A program made the translations under genes and the position numbers. Shown one piece after another: positions 1 through 25,361 of a DNA stretch of 64,000 nt (positions within the stretch are counted from its first letter, which is position 1; each line of letters starts with the position of its first letter). The DNA comes from Corticium candelabrum. Taxonomy: Eukaryota; Porifera; Homoscleromorpha; Homosclerophorida; Plakinidae. The notes under the pieces were generated by a model. That model was not told the origin of the DNA. It saw only the letters and a program-made list of their open reading frames with translations, and searched no databases. The stretch lies in the NCBI RefSeq assembly GCF_963422355.1, contig NC_085104.1:5290298-5354297 (forward strand). The letters run 5' to 3'.

Positions 1-92
1 GGGAAATGACCAGCAGGACCTTCAAGCTCCGCCAATTTGTAGGAGATGCGAACAAACTAGCAGAGGAGAAGCAGTTGGAAGTCAATAATTAA
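1..92 (+). CDS. C-terminal end of an unidentified upstream gene (partial)
   Basis: An open frame runs from the window edge to a TAA at 90-92 and reads about 29 charged residues ending KLAEEKQLEVNN. It is lysine/glutamate-rich and helical in character, so it looks like the tail of a coiled or charged protein rather than random sequence. The exon start lies at or beyond the window edge. I do not recognise the family. The long non-coding AT-rich stretch after the stop fits a 3' end. Confidence 0.35.
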   Translation, partial: EMTSRTFKLRQFVGDANKLAEEKQLEVNN

Positions 93-689
93 TTATTGTG
101 ATTCTATATCCAAATGTTCACACATAAACCACTTATTGACTCCACCAATAGCAACATATGTAGGTACATGGTACATGCGGGTATGAAGGCTTTCAAGGCT
201 TCTTGTTCATTGCAGGAGAAACTATAGGGTAGTACAGAGGGTAGCTTCGACCTCCAGACTCTTGTAGCGCCAATTACAGGGCTAGCGCTGTGTAGATGTT
301 TGGTTGACTAGGACGGGTCGGTGTTTGTATCCGAATTGCACTTCTATGACACCAAAGACTGACATCATCACGTGAATAGCGAGCAATGATGAAACTACGC
401 ACTTGGATTTTGACTAGCCGCGTCCCCAGACTCACGTGAGCCTGGCAGTGTCCGGTGTAGCAGCGGATTAGGTCCGGCCGTCAAATAGGTCCGCTTGTTA
501 ACGCACTTGTACCGGAAGACATTCTGCGCTAGCGCACCGCGTCTACCTCGGATCATTTCTCTTCGCGGGTTTGGTTCTAGCGCAGTAGCAGATTTAGCAC
601 TAACGCACTTGTAGTACAGAGGACACTTGAATTTCTCGCGATAGCTGAGGCGGCATCAGATTGGCCACGCATGCGTGGGTGCACTGTAC
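93..689. other. Intergenic stretch upstream of the POMGNT1-like gene
   Basis: No convincing coding exon is visible. The part from about 480 to 700 is richer in CG dinucleotides (gcgctagcgc, ccgcgt, ctcgcgat) than the rest of the neighbourhood, as expected for an animal promoter just ahead of the next gene. No TATA box or other clear motif was identified. Confidence 0.3.
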
Positions 690-13417
<12,728 letters not shown>

Positions 13418-15289
13418 GCAGCCTGATTGCGACTTTAATTTTTACCGTTATTTAGTACCAGAATGTAAATTTTCATTGACTTGTAAGTTAAGTTAAATCT
13501 GCTTCTGTTTTGGAGCTTGTAAACACTTAGTTTTTACAGAGAGATTTGGCAGAGCTTTCTTCAAGACTTTAATTGTATATGAGTATTTAAGTGATACAAC
13601 TTGAATGTGGCAGCATTAACTAATGTGCAGTGTGAAATGATCACATTCTTTGATCCAATCTGGTGAGAATAATTAATTCATCAGTAAAAGGCTGTGCATG
13701 CAAAGACTATTGAAGTGAGTCTTTTGAGTGTCCTACATTGTAGAATGCTTAATAATTAAGCACAAACTGACAGTCGTTCATCCCACTTCTGTCACCATTG
13801 TTGATACTAACTGATCACGTGACTACAAGGTAAAATGCGCATACAGTAGAACGATTGACTATTTGAAACTCTAGTGTGAAGGCCCTCATTTTGAGCTTGC
13901 CAGTACGTTTACCTAGCTAGTTAATTAATGTAATTAATTGATACAGTAATACGTAAGCCAAGAAAAATTTTTTAGTCGTTAGCTTCGGATGGCCTCTCGT
14001 GTAGAGCTACCAAAGCACAGACACAGACCAAATCTATTTGTTGCAGTAGCCTAACATCTCATCTTCCAAACAATCGTATGGGCAGCGTCGTCGTGTTTCA
14101 TGCGTTGCTAGCGCTAAAGCCGTAGAAGTCACACCCTCTAGTTTCGGATGCCCGAAACACGCTGATCGTCATTTTCCGAGCAAATTTAGACACTCTGCAC
14201 AGATTTCGAGCATAGAATCTCGACGTCTAGTGCTAAAATCAACTTTTAATTAATTAAGACATGTTTCTATTTCTAGCCAATTTCTCATCACTCTAGGGAT
14301 CGTAGGCTGCCGAACATCTAGGAACAAAATGTCCCTATGTAGCAGTATCTTACTGGCTTGCTACGCAATCTAGAGTAAAAAAGGTTCGACTTGCACAATC
14401 AAAAGTAGGGTATTCGCTTCTGCTATTGGATTCCTTTTCTCATGGGATAGGATTAATTTATTCCACTTTTCATACTGCATTTCCTCTAGACAAGCGTTCC
14501 TGACCTCTCTCTTGCTTCAGTTAATAAACAGGGGCAACATGCGGCTGAATTTGTAATTGGCGCTACACTGGTCTGAAAATCTGAGACTAGGTACGTGTGT
14601 CTACAGTATGCCAGCCGCATGTTACTCATAGATATAGCTCAGATAGAGGGGGGTCCTGGATCCCTCCTCTTCAAAGACACGCCCATCGCAGCCGAAATCT
14701 TGTTTGTTGTGTTATCAAAGTGAACGTACAATAATGTTTCGATGGATGGTTAATTCGTTCAATTCTAGACTTGTATCCCTATAATTATCTCATGAAATTG
14801 CCAGGATGTTTGCTGGTTCCGTAGCTATAGGTCAAATACAGATTTAGCTGCTTAGGAGTGTGGTTCAACTGGACATCCTCTTTCGAAAAATTCTGTATCC
14901 GCGCGCCTGTTACTCCTGTTTATTACTGAAGCAAAAGAGAGGTCAGGAACGCTTGTCTAGAGGAAATGCCGTATGAAAAATGGAACAAATTAGTCCTACC
15001 ATCCTAGCTAAGCCAGTAAGTACTGCTACATCGGGAAATTTTGTTTCCTAGCTAGAGGTAGGGCGTGGTAGATATTTAGCTACTAGAGTCTCGTTCTCCC
15101 TAGAACGAGCCAAATCTATTGATTGTCACGGATCAAGAAGTTACCTAACATCTCTACGTTGCCCTATATTTCAAACTTACTAGACAATTGCGTTGGACCA
15201 AGACCTCGCGTCCGAATCTAGAAACTAGATACGGGACTCTAGATACGGGACCGTGAGTTTACAAGTTACGCGAACTAAAGAATTGTGCA
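13418..15289. other. Intergenic region, POMGNT1-like to TUSC2-like
   Basis: No coding exon is recognised. It contains an inverted-repeat element (14310-15060). A block resembling ccaaatctatt...cctaacatct occurs in direct orientation near 14028 and 15105, outside the inverted arms. Confidence 0.5.
14310..15060. mobile_element. Foldback (long inverted repeat) element
   Basis: The left arm, about 14310-14540, includes ctctagacaagcgttcctga and ttattccacttttcatact. It reappears reverse-complemented at about 14905-15060, including tcaggaacgcttgtctagag. Further out, ctaggaacaaaatgtccc at about 14320 matches gggaaattttgtttcctag near 15032 in inverse orientation. No transposase is visible. It is probably a non-autonomous DNA element. 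Confidence 0.65.
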
Positions 15290-15620
15290 ATGGGTAGTGT
15301 AATGGGACTATTTTCCGGCAAGAATAAGTCTGCTGAGACCGATGGAGATATGGAAGTAAGTAAGTTTCAATACCCCAGACTTCTAGTCGATGGGAGGCTC
15401 GATGTGCCGACAATACAACATTTTCTAATTCTCGAAACAGAAGGGTAAGAAACTAAGTCAGCGTGGAAGCGATTTGTTTAAGAATTGATTCAATTTTGCA
15501 TGAAGGACTCTTTTTTACGATGAAGACGGCGATGTGGCACATGAATTCTACGAAGAAATTAGGGTAGACGGAGGACGGCGAAGTACAATGAGAAGAATAA
15601 CTCGTAACCTCACACCACAG
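15290..15620 (+). CDS. TUSC2: TUSC2 (FUS1) homologue, last exon not found
   Basis: Exons 15290-15359, 15387-15444 and 15506-15620 join in phase to 81 codons. The first exon starts MGSVMGLFSGKNKS, with glycine at position 2 as in human TUSC2, which is N-myristoylated there. Exon 2 gives LDVPTIQHFLILETEG. Exon 3 gives TLFYDEDGDVAHEFYEE, the hallmark of the family, followed by MRRITRNLTPQ. Human TUSC2 is 110 residues and continues about 20 residues after the PQ. I could not find that C-terminal exon downstream, where an inverted-repeat element begins within about 80 bases. The first donor is ambiguous (gtaagtaagt offers two GTs); the second GT keeps phase. The family is linked to mitochondrial calcium handling and tumour suppression. 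Whether the gene here is intact is open. Confidence 0.82.
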
Positions 15621-15699
15621 GTAAAAACTGAAGTAGGGAGTGCTCTACTGATCCTAGTGTTAGTCGAATTTCGAGACTTATTGCTTTCGGTACGGTAGT

Positions 15700-16992
15700 A
15701 GTTGTGGTAATGAGTTACAATCGCTGTTTTCTCTGGTAGCTTGCACGAAGAGACAGGGAAACATGTCCGATATACGCACCAATGTCTAAGCTTCGTACCG
15801 GTACCTGTAAGACTAGAATCGCACAACGTCAGCTAACTCACTAGCACAATATACGGGATAACGTTTGTAAACAGCCCGGATGCGAGTTGTATCCTAATTG
15901 TGGACATTTTTTTCTCCGTCACAGAAAGCGACTGAGCTCGAGTAACAGCTGGACTAGATACCTGAATGGTTGCCTCACAAGCTGGTATTTTGGGCCACAA
16001 TCAAAATCATGTTCTATGGTGTATCACCTCTGTAAAATGGTGTCGTGCCTTTCAAATTTTGCAGAAGTCAAGTGTTCTGTCTATGATACAATGCAGGAGA
16101 CGATCAATCATGTTTAGATGAACGTTTGAACTGTAAACTGTGGTTCTAGCATCTTTTTAGGTTGCTGGTGGAGCTGATTATTGATATCAGACAAGGTAGT
16201 TTTGACCTTCCACCTATCTTAGATGAGTTTGTAGGTTTTCATTTTGTCCCTTGTTGTTGCCAGATCTAGTAGCAGAGAAGACAGTCAAATTCTGACTGGT
16301 GGATTACTAATGTTGCTGATATTGACATTCTACCTACTTTGTTCGTTCTCATTTTATACCCTATTGTGGCCAAATGTAGTAGCAGTGGAAACAGCTAGAT
16401 TGTAAGTGGATTACTGATGTCTAGATCTAGTATGAGTGAAGATATTCAGGTGTTTACTGAACTGGAATTACACGTTTTTCTCCATGCACATAATGTGCTT
16501 CTTTAGCATGTTACAGTCAAAGTAACTAGGCTCAAAACTTTACCAAGGTACTCGATAATTGCTTAACCAATGTCAGGGCACTTTCACAATCCAACAAAAG
16601 ATCTATTCATATACCTCGAATTTGTGGACATGATGGAAGGAACCTTCTAGGTGCTAACAGTGAATCGTGGTGATACACCACAGAACATGGTTTTGATTGT
16701 GGCCCAAAATACCAGCTTGTGAGGCAACCATTCAGGTATCTAGTCCAGTTTTTACTCAGACCCAGTCGCTTTCTGTGGCTAAGAAAAAATGTCCACAATT
16801 AGGATACACCCCCGTTTGGGCTGTTCACAGATGTTATCCTGTATATTTTGCTAGTGCGCTAGCAGACGTTGTGCAATTCTAGTCATACAGGTATTGTTCC
16901 AAAGCTTAGACATTGGTGGGTACATCGGACATGTTTCCCTCTCTCTCCTTTGCAGGTTACCAGAGAAATAGCGTTTGTAACTCAAATAACTA
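15700..16992. mobile_element. Large foldback element just downstream of TUSC2 exon 3
   Basis: Arms of about 330 bases (15700-16028 and 16662-16992) are reverse complements of each other at roughly 80-85% by eye. Both translate to related peptides such as TRYLNGCLTSWYFGPQSK on opposite strands. The centre (16030-16660) has two degenerate copies of a block of about 120 bases (cttccacctatcttag...; cattctacctactttg...). A piece resembling the inner arm (tccacaatcaggtacacct) is repeated directly just outside at about 17000. No transposase is seen. Confidence 0.7.
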
Positions 16993-18465
16993 GGGAGTGT
17001 CCACAATCAGGTACACCTACCCTATTTTTCTTTGCCTTGGAAAAGTATGTACATACGGGAATATAGTACTGGAGCTGCTCCAGGCATGGCAAGAAGACTT
17101 TCAAAGCTACAAGTTTTAATATATTGGGAGCAGTAACTCTGGTATGGTACGTACTGACCAATATTAGTGTCATGGGGGCTGAGGGAGCCATGGCCCCTCC
17201 AAAAAGCTTTGGGCATGGGGATTTTCTGACAGTACAGTCTCTATTTTTTTCATTGATTTGAAACTATGTAACTTGCGTTAACAGCTGAACAGTGATAGGT
17301 AGAACATAGTTAGTAAAAAATACAAGATATGAGGAATCATGCAATCGGACTTCTCAACTTTTCTTCTCACCACTCACCGAATCGAGAGATTGTCTTTTGT
17401 AAATGACCACGCCCATTTAACGTGCCCAAAGCGGGTATGGTTAACAGCCTACATGTTGGCCTTGGTTTATGTTTCTGTGCACGTGCCAAGGCTTTGCCTT
17501 GAACTTTCAAACGTTACTTTTACTGCAGTTAGCTACCCTGCCCGGATACCGCAGATACAAGCAGTTCAAAGAATCCTCTATGTCCAGAAAGACAGGGCTA
17601 CACAAAGCGACTGTCAGAGTGTCTCACGGTAGGCTTGTCAGGACAAAAGACTGGTAATCTTGAGAATTGGGCACAAATTGTGAGATCATGAGACATGCCG
17701 TAAATCATGAGTCTCACGACGAAATCGTAGAGTTGAGAGGGCTGTGCAATGGGCAATCAGTTTGAATCAATCCCAGGTATGGCTGATTTCTATGTAGTCA
17801 GTCTAAAGTATTTAGTTTGATGTTAACTGGTGGAGTCTGACTACCCCGCCGTAGAAGGCTGGTGATGTCACTGCCAAGGAGAAGGTAGTGAGGCTGAACT
17901 TGACGTTTCAGACATTAGTAATGACTAGTTTAGTGTTGCCTAGCAGCTAGGTAGAGGTGTAGCTCTGGTAGGTAGAGTTGTAATTCTGTTAGGTACTTTT
18001 GTGTTCTTTTGAAAATTGCAAATAGAGATTAAATTGAAAAATATCTAAAGTATATATAGGAAAAGTGCACTTTGAAAAGAATGTGATTTGATAAAAACTA
18101 AATTCAGTGACGTTGAAAAGATTATCCGTGTCACACTCACACCGGCTGGTTCCACTTTTAGTTGGTTGAATGCTGTAGCAGTTATGTAGGCGTGTTCTCT
18201 GATGTAGGATGGAATTGATGACTTTTGAATTTCTGGTGGTCAGTTGTTTTGGCCAGTTTTCGTGCATATTGAAACTTGCGAAAAGGTGACATGTCAACTG
18301 TTTTCTGCCTGTAAGTAGAAGATCACTTCAAAATGATTTTATTATACATCACTCTAATATATCACTTGCAGGAGTCACGTAGAAGAGGCCATTCAAGATT
18401 ATGGACAGTTTGTTCTAGTGTCTTGGATGTTTCCACTAGGTAGTTGATTGAATGCTTTAGTAGTT
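16993..18465. other. Intergenic, no recognised gene
   Basis: A stretch at 17531-17632 is bordered by an acceptor-like tttactgcag and a donor-like acg/gtaggc and has an open basic frame (LPGYRRYKQFKESS). I cannot connect it to any gene. Nothing else is supported. Confidence 0.35.
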
Positions 18466-18904
18466 ACCGTATAAGATGAAATATTGGCGGGGAATTTATT
18501 TTGGTGGATTGGCAGAGTTTTCAGGACCACCAATATAAAATCCACCATTAATTTGGCCACCGGGATATGTTGATGTCATCAGGCACGTGGATCAGCTATC
18601 TAATGTTGAAGTGGTGGTATGTCACACGGATGAGGCCACAACTTGGTAGGTAATTGCTGTTTGTTGTCTGTTGTGCGTATGAATGAGGCTGTGAGGCTAT
18701 GGATGAAGCTGGACTGTCACATTCTTTGCACTGACACAACAGTTCTTCATCACTATGCAGTAGTTGGAGACCAGTAAGTTAGGGAAATGTAAGCCACAAA
18801 CACAGCTGTCAATCACAAACTCCTCCATGACCATGCACTTATGGTAAGACATATTAGCAAACCGCCAAAATATATTCCTGCCAATGTTTCATCTTATACG
18901 GTAT
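18466..18904. mobile_element. MITE family A, copy 1 (TA-flanked, mariner-like)
   Basis: The terminal inverted repeat ccgtataagatgaaatattg at the left matches caatgtttcatcttatacgg at the right, with TA on both sides. The arms continue as ggcggggaattt. It is about 435 bases long with no coding capacity. The interior (ccaccattaatttggccaccg) matches copy 2 in opposite orientation. Confidence 0.8.
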
Positions 18905-19126
18905 ATCACTTACAAAGGGTGAGAATTATGTCATTCTCAAGGACAACATTTAATGTTTTTCTGCTCTGTGATACAGTAATGATGACATGCTCGAATGTAG
19001 CCTTTTAAGTCATTGCACTTGCAAACCTAAATGCTGGTGTCACGGCTGGTTGAGTGGTAATGTTCATATGAATAACAGTTTCTTTTAACGGTAACAAAAA
19101 TTTTAAACAATGGCATTGATATAGAG

Positions 19127-19128
<2 letters not shown>

Positions 19129-19187
<59 letters not shown>
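19129..19187. repeat. (TA)n microsatellite
   Basis: Uninterrupted AT dinucleotides in intergenic DNA. Confidence 0.95.
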
Positions 19188-19188
<1 letters not shown>

Positions 19189-19371
19189 TTGTATTACAGT
19201 ATGTAAAGAACACAACAGAGCTGTTAACGTTGATACAGAAAACAATACAAATTGTCATACACGCAGACAAATCTTTAGAATAGATCTAAGTATATTGTGT
19301 GTTATACTAGCCACACTGTATTAAGGACAAAGCACTGTGGTTGTTTATCCAATGTATCCATCTGTTTGGCG

Positions 19372-19750
19372 TCTATAGCTCAATCATTAGAGAGTCGCAT
19401 TTTGGAGAGTGGAAACATCCAGGACCTTAAGATCGCAAGAGTGAGCACAGGCATAATTTCCTCAGCAAGGAACTCACAGACAATTGCCTGTCTCAACTCA
19501 GGAGTAGAAATGAGTACCTGATTTTTGACTGGAGACAGTAGCAGCCATCAGCTATGACTTGACTATCAGCCACTGAGGAACTGGTGGGACTTCAGATGCC
19601 CACACCTCAGTTGGCGTCACAAGCTGGTGCTCTTGTGAATACCTGACCCGACTCCAGGAGATTGGTAGCACAGGGTCATAGTTCTCCTATATAGCACGCA
19701 GGGCTGGGGTGTGACCTTGAAAAGGCCACTCCCAACGTTTACCATATTTA

Positions 19751-19754
<4 letters not shown>
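19372..19754 (+). mobile_element. tRNA-derived SINE, copy 1
   Basis: The head reads tctatagctcaatcattaga, a tRNA-like A-box. It is followed by a body shared with the copies at 25540-25887 and 31435-31820 (aaacatccaggacct, ggcataatttcct, gtgggacttc, ggcgtcacaagc, ctccaggagattg, agcac). Its B-box is poorly kept. A (TG)n tract follows directly at its 3' end, and SINE copy 2 lies beyond that. Confidence 0.8.

Positions 19755-19827
<73 letters not shown>
19755..19827. repeat. (TG)n microsatellite between two SINE copies
   Basis: A pure GT run bounded by SINE copy 1 on the left and the head of SINE copy 2 on the right. Confidence 0.95.
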
Positions 19828-19828
<1 letters not shown>

Positions 19829-19990
19829 CATCTGTGGCTTAATTGGTTAGAGAGTGCGTTTGGAGAAAGGAAACATCCGGGACCTTTGGATCAGAAGTTC
19901 AAGTACAAGATGGGTACAGACGTAATTGCCGTAGGCAAGGAACTCACATGCAATTGCCCCTCTCTATGGAGTGTTGTTTCTGTCAAAACA
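19828..19990 (+). mobile_element. tRNA-derived SINE, copy 2 (3'-truncated)
   Basis: It begins right after a (TG)n run with gtggcttaattggttagaga (A-box like) and continues aaacatccgggacct. It carries agttcaagt (B-box like) and then gtaattgccgtaggcaagga. The homology to the other copies ends near 19990. Confidence 0.8.
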
Positions 19991-20067
19991 AGTACAGCAA
20001 GTGCATAGCAACTGATGGTTAGAGTTACTTTGTAGCAAGTGTATAGTGACACAGTGACTGTTGGTTC

Positions 20068-22000
20068 TTGAGCTGCATAGTAGCAAGTGTTGACCTGGGC
20101 CCTAGCGGCTCTTGTAACAAACAAAAATGTATGTATGTTGGACCGAACATTACCAACCTGTTCTTTAATCCATCTACTGTTGACAACACTGTTATAGAGA
20201 ACTTGCCACAGAGTGAATTGCTTCATTGTATGTCCATCAAACCCACTGTCGACAAAGTTAACTCTCAATCAAACAAATCAATACTGGCAGAGCACCTGGA
20301 CTTGATGGCAACCCAGCAGAAATACTGCAGTATGGGAGACAACGTCGCCTCAGCAATTCTCGATTTAATCACTATGTTCTGGGATGCCACCCCTATACCT
20401 CAAGACTGGATTGATGGAAGCCTGGTTTCTCTATTTAAAGGGAAAGGCTCAAAATCTGTGTGTGATAGTTACCAAGGTATCACCCTTCTCGAAGTAGTTG
20501 GTAAAGTCCTTGCGAGGCTCCTGTTGAATAGGCTGATGAACAATGTCTGTCCACTGGTCATCCCAGAATCACAGAGTGGTTTCAGATCAGGCAAAGGTAC
20601 TATGGACATGATTTTCTCAGTGAGACAGCTGCAAGAAAACTGTATTGAACAGTGAGTACCTCTTTCAGATCTTTGTAGACTTGACAAAGGCATTGACACG
20701 GTAAATCGCAATGCCCTGTGGAAGATTCTAAGAAAGATTGGTTGCCCTCCCACCTTTGTCAACCTGGTGAAACAACTGCATCGTGACATGAAGGCTCGTC
20801 TTACTTTCAATGGCATACTCTTGGATGAAATTGCAGTGGACAACGGAGTGAAACAAGGTGACATTCTTGCTGCAACACTCTTCTCAATCTATTTTGCTGT
20901 GCTTCTATCACACGCTTTCCAAGACTGTGAGGCAGGTGTTTCCTGGAAATTCGGAACAAGTGGCAAGATATTCAATCTAAGGAGGTTTAACACCAAACCC
21001 AAGAACTTTGAATGTCTGATCTGGGAATTGCTGTATGCAGATGATGCGTGTAATGCTTTCGGACTGACAATTATCCTTAAGAAGACGAAAGTAATATTTA
21101 CCTCCGCACCAGGAAAGCTGTATAAGAACCAACAATATTGGTGAAAGGTACCAGAATGGAAGTTGTTGACACTTTTCTGTACCTCGGAAGCACTATATCA
21201 AGGGATGGTGCATTGGATGCTGAGATTCTCTCACATATTCAGAAGGCAAGTGTTTCTTTTTGGCAATCTGGAAAATAGACTTTGGTTGGATAGGGGCAGT
21301 ACCATCAGAACAAAAGTCAGTGTGTACAAAACCTGCGTCCTGACAACCTTGCTCTACTCATCTGAAACCTGGACAATGCATCGGAGGCATATTCAATGGC
21401 TTGAACGTTTTCATAGAAAATGCCGGAGGTGCATCCTCAACATCAAATAGCAATCACTAACTCCAGATACTGATGTTCTTCAAAGGTCTCAATACACAAG
21501 TATTGAAGCAATGTTAATCCTCAACCAGATGCGTTGGGTTGGACACATCGTGAGAATGGAGGATAATAGACTCCCTAAACAGCTGTTCTATGGAGAGCTG
21601 ATGGCAGGAAAGCGCCCACAACATAAGCCCAGAAAGTGCAGATTGGAGGAACTCCATTAAGGAAGGATGCAGTAATTTTGAGGATGAGTGGGTCAAACAT
21701 GCTAAGTTCAAATGTGGTCGTTTGAAAAGGTTGTTTGCTAGACTTGCCAACCAACAAGCTACGTGGAAATGTGATGTGTGTGAGCATGTGCTCTTGTTGA
21801 ATGCAGTTTATGTGAACCATCTTAAGGCCCATATGAGAACAATCAGAAGAAAGCTAACGATGCCAGCCTATCTCTCCATCTAGGCAACAACTGCTGTGTA
21901 GTTTGCAAGAAAACCTGCAAATCAGCATCTGGGCTGAGAAATGAAACAGCTGATGTTGAGAAATAGCGACGGCTTTCATCTGTAGAAGATGTAGCAATTA
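20068..22000 (+). mobile_element. Non-LTR retrotransposon with reverse transcriptase, decayed
   Basis: Frames on the + strand read IPQDWIDGSLVSLFKGKGSK, YQGITLLEVVGKVLARLLLN, PESQSGFRSGKGTMDMIF, FVDLTKAFDT (interrupted), VDNGVKQGDILAATLFSIYF, ELLYADDA (the YADD catalytic box), FLYLGSTISRDGALDAEI and LLYSSETWT. The order is normal for a LINE RT. Stops and frameshifts break it, and the 5' part including any endonuclease is missing. The 3' end grades into (ATGT)n at 22001-22024. It lies between the TUSC2-like and RASSF-like genes. Confidence 0.9.
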
Positions 22001-22022
22001 CCATGTATGTATGTATGTATGT

Positions 22023-22439
22023 ACGGTATAAGATTAAACATTGACGGGAATTTATTTAGGCGGTTTGCTAAAATTGACGGTAAAAGCGGATTTTATTTTG
22101 GTGGTTGGACATCGTTGTTGGATAATTGATATATGTACGATATTCCCCACCCACTAGTTAAGTGGCTGCTTCATGGAGTTTGTGATTACGGAATTTCACC
22201 CACATGACTTCACCTACTTCATCAATAGGTGCACGACCTCATTTGACAAGGTATAGGCACAACAGATGGCAAGCAGAGGTTGATCTTGTGACCTCATCTG
22301 CCTGACGTACTGCCACATCGCCGTGATACCTGATCTACGTGGGTGATGACGTCAACATACCCCGGTGGCCAAATTAATGGTGGATATTAATATCCGCCAA
22401 TCGACCAAAGAAATTCCCCGCCAATATTTCATCTTATAC

Positions 22440-22441
<2 letters not shown>
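22023..22441. mobile_element. MITE family A, copy 2 (inverted relative to copy 1)
   Basis: It opens with cggtataagattaaacattg and closes with caatatttcatcttatacgg. The inner sequence (cggtggccaaattaatggtg) is the reverse complement of that in the copy at 18466-18904. The right end runs straight into a (TG)n tract and the left end abuts the LINE (ATGT)n tail. Confidence 0.8.

Positions 22442-22513
<72 letters not shown>
22440..22513. repeat. (TG)n microsatellite
   Basis: A pure GT run beginning at the terminal bases of MITE copy 2. Confidence 0.95.
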
Positions 22514-22514
<1 letters not shown>

Positions 22515-22984
22515 ATGTTTCAAAACAATATTGGGATAAGTAGTCTCAAATTGTCTGCCCTTCCTTTCTTTACACTTGGCACTCGTTACCTACTGTGTGC
22601 ACCAATGTCTGTGGCCGTTTGTCTCTACCTTTATGTCTTTGTGATTTCACAAAGCATTATTGTGTACACTGTTAACTGTTACCTCATCTTTCCTGTAGGG
22701 ACTGGTGAGATTGAGAATTCCACGACTTCCTGCTGACTTTCCATTAGTAATGTGTCAGATTTAGTGCTGCGACTTGCACATGTTTGGCAATGCTAGCAAA
22801 TTCTGTACATGTGTAATCAATCTCGTATATACATATATATATACATATATATATATTTGGGCTATAATGATAGCAGCCACTTGCCAACAATGTATATATA
22901 AGACATTGGTACTATCTGTTATGAAAGGTAAAACGTCAATATATACATCTGATATGTATGGCATGTTATAACATGTATTCGTAG

Positions 22985-25307
22985 TTACACTCGACTCCCT
23001 TCTCCACTTAGGGCAATGTATTTCTCTCTGATGGCAAGAACTAGATTCTCTCTGTATCGCTTGTAGAAAATACGGACCTGTCAACAGCAATAAACGAGGT
23101 TGGTTGTTAGTGGAAATGATCAGATATGCATATCCACTGGAAAACAGTCAGGCAGATGGGACGGGACGGGCACACAGAAAGACACATGTTTGGACAAGCA
23201 GCCAGCCAAATAGATAAGAAGACAGGAATGCATGCACAGGTACCTTTGCCTCGTGTCTGTCTTCCTCCTTCTTCAACATCAAAAGAAAATTTTCCAATTC
23301 TGCCGTTGCAAACGAATGCCACTGAAGAAGTATGTTGAAATACAAAACAGCAGCGAGACAAATATACTACACGCATCTTACATCTATAGTTGACTCTTTG
23401 TTTTCGACCAGACATAAGTGACGTGCGGTTTCCCATGCTCCCCAATTCATAACTACTACAAGTGGCTTATCATCGTCAGCCAGTTTCTGTCCGCCTACGA
23501 TGAAAACAATGATAACCAAGAAAACAATCAACAATACACAAATACATAGCGTCCTGTGCAACAAAATGGCCATGTATACAACATACAAGGAGTGAGAACT
23601 ATTAATTAAATGGTTGCCAAAATATTTGTAAGAACGGTCAGCAAAGTATCAAGTGATGGGTCCTGAAACATGAAGCTCAAATTGATGTGCAACTATACTA
23701 CAGGGTTCTCTTCAAAATTTTGGTGAGAGGGTGTGGCTTGATCACTAAAAGTAGAATTACTCTGAAAGATGATGGCAGGGATACAAGAAGGGTCTAGCTG
23801 TGTCATAGCAACAGTGAACCTCCAACAGCTAGAGCAAACCACAAAATGAAGATATGGGAGTAAAACTCTCAGAGTCGGAGACCAACTGCTACATTTGTAC
23901 TACTTGATCATTAATGAAGGTGTAACATTAGCTTAGCAACATTTAGCAGTTTTGTGGTAAGCGAACCGGTCTCAGAAAGCTAGAATGTTTGGAAATGCTC
24001 AACCTATGTAGTAGACAATAGGAGATGCCACACAGAATCAATTCTGTGAGATGGCTGTAAAGTGGCTTGGCACATGGTCTTAGTCATTCAAAGCAGCACT
24101 GGTTGCATTCATTAATTTGATTTAGGATGATCAATGGCACAGTAGAATTTTCATTTGATGGGGCCAGACCCCAGGCTGCTATTTCATGCTCTGCATGATG
24201 GCTGATAGTGTTGGAGTCTTGCTGAGACCCCAGTGTGCTCTTATGGTCTGTGTGTGCTCTTGGAGATGCTATGATTACAGAATTAATGATTATTTAAATA
24301 TGAACCGAGTGGGGTATATCTTAATTAATTAAATAATCAACATGCTGACACAGGTGTCACTGATCAATTATTTGTAACTGTGGCCAAACAGTAGGATGGC
24401 ATATCTACGTGGAAGTGCCAAGAGTCAAACTGTCCACGGGAGTCATATTGAGGAGTTAGTGTGATAATTGGTCTATCTAAGTCACATGACCTAGTACCTT
24501 TCAGATCATCTTCTAATGAGTCCAGCAGGGAAAACTTGGCAGGACTGTCTGACACCTTGAACTGATCAAGCAACGTCACAATAACCTAATGAAACAGACT
24601 GGTAACTTGTGTGTATATCCAACACAGACAACTAGGATACAACAACACATACAAAATTAATTATAAATAGTAAACAATTGACAACTACAAGCCATGACTA
24701 AAATGCATATTCCACAGCCATAGATTTGTCATGAATAAAAACAGGGAATAATTGCCAAGGGCATAAACTAATTAGACGACTGTTTTGATGTATTTTAGAT
24801 CTTGTCAAACTAGTCTCTAATTTAGTACAGATCTGTGTACTTGTATTCGTATGCATGCAGCTTCCGTCTGCTATCCAGCATGTTCTAAGCATGGAAGTAC
24901 CTTCAGATACAAACCAGTGGGTGTATTGTTAATCAGTCGTGGAGCAAAGGCACCAATGTTTAAAATTTGAGGCTAATAATTCATTGGTAACTAAGAAACT
25001 CCATCCGGCAATGAGGCCTTGCATGGTTAATTGCAACACCTGGCATAAGGCTAACTTCAATACTTCCTACGAACCTAGGGTTAGCCAGAGTTGTGCAGAC
25101 AGACTAAAGTCTGAGACAATGTGACCGCCTGTATGGACTGCAAGGATGCACCTGAAATGTGTTTGTTGACTGAATATTTTTGGAAATGTTGAACAGCGCA
25201 ATGAATTTGATTGGCTACAAGGAAGGGTGGATATTTTTACAATAACAGACTGCTAGCTCACTCACCCATCTCATGTATGGACTTATGTGCACATGCGCAT
25301 GCTCTCG

Positions 25308-25361
<54 letters not shown>

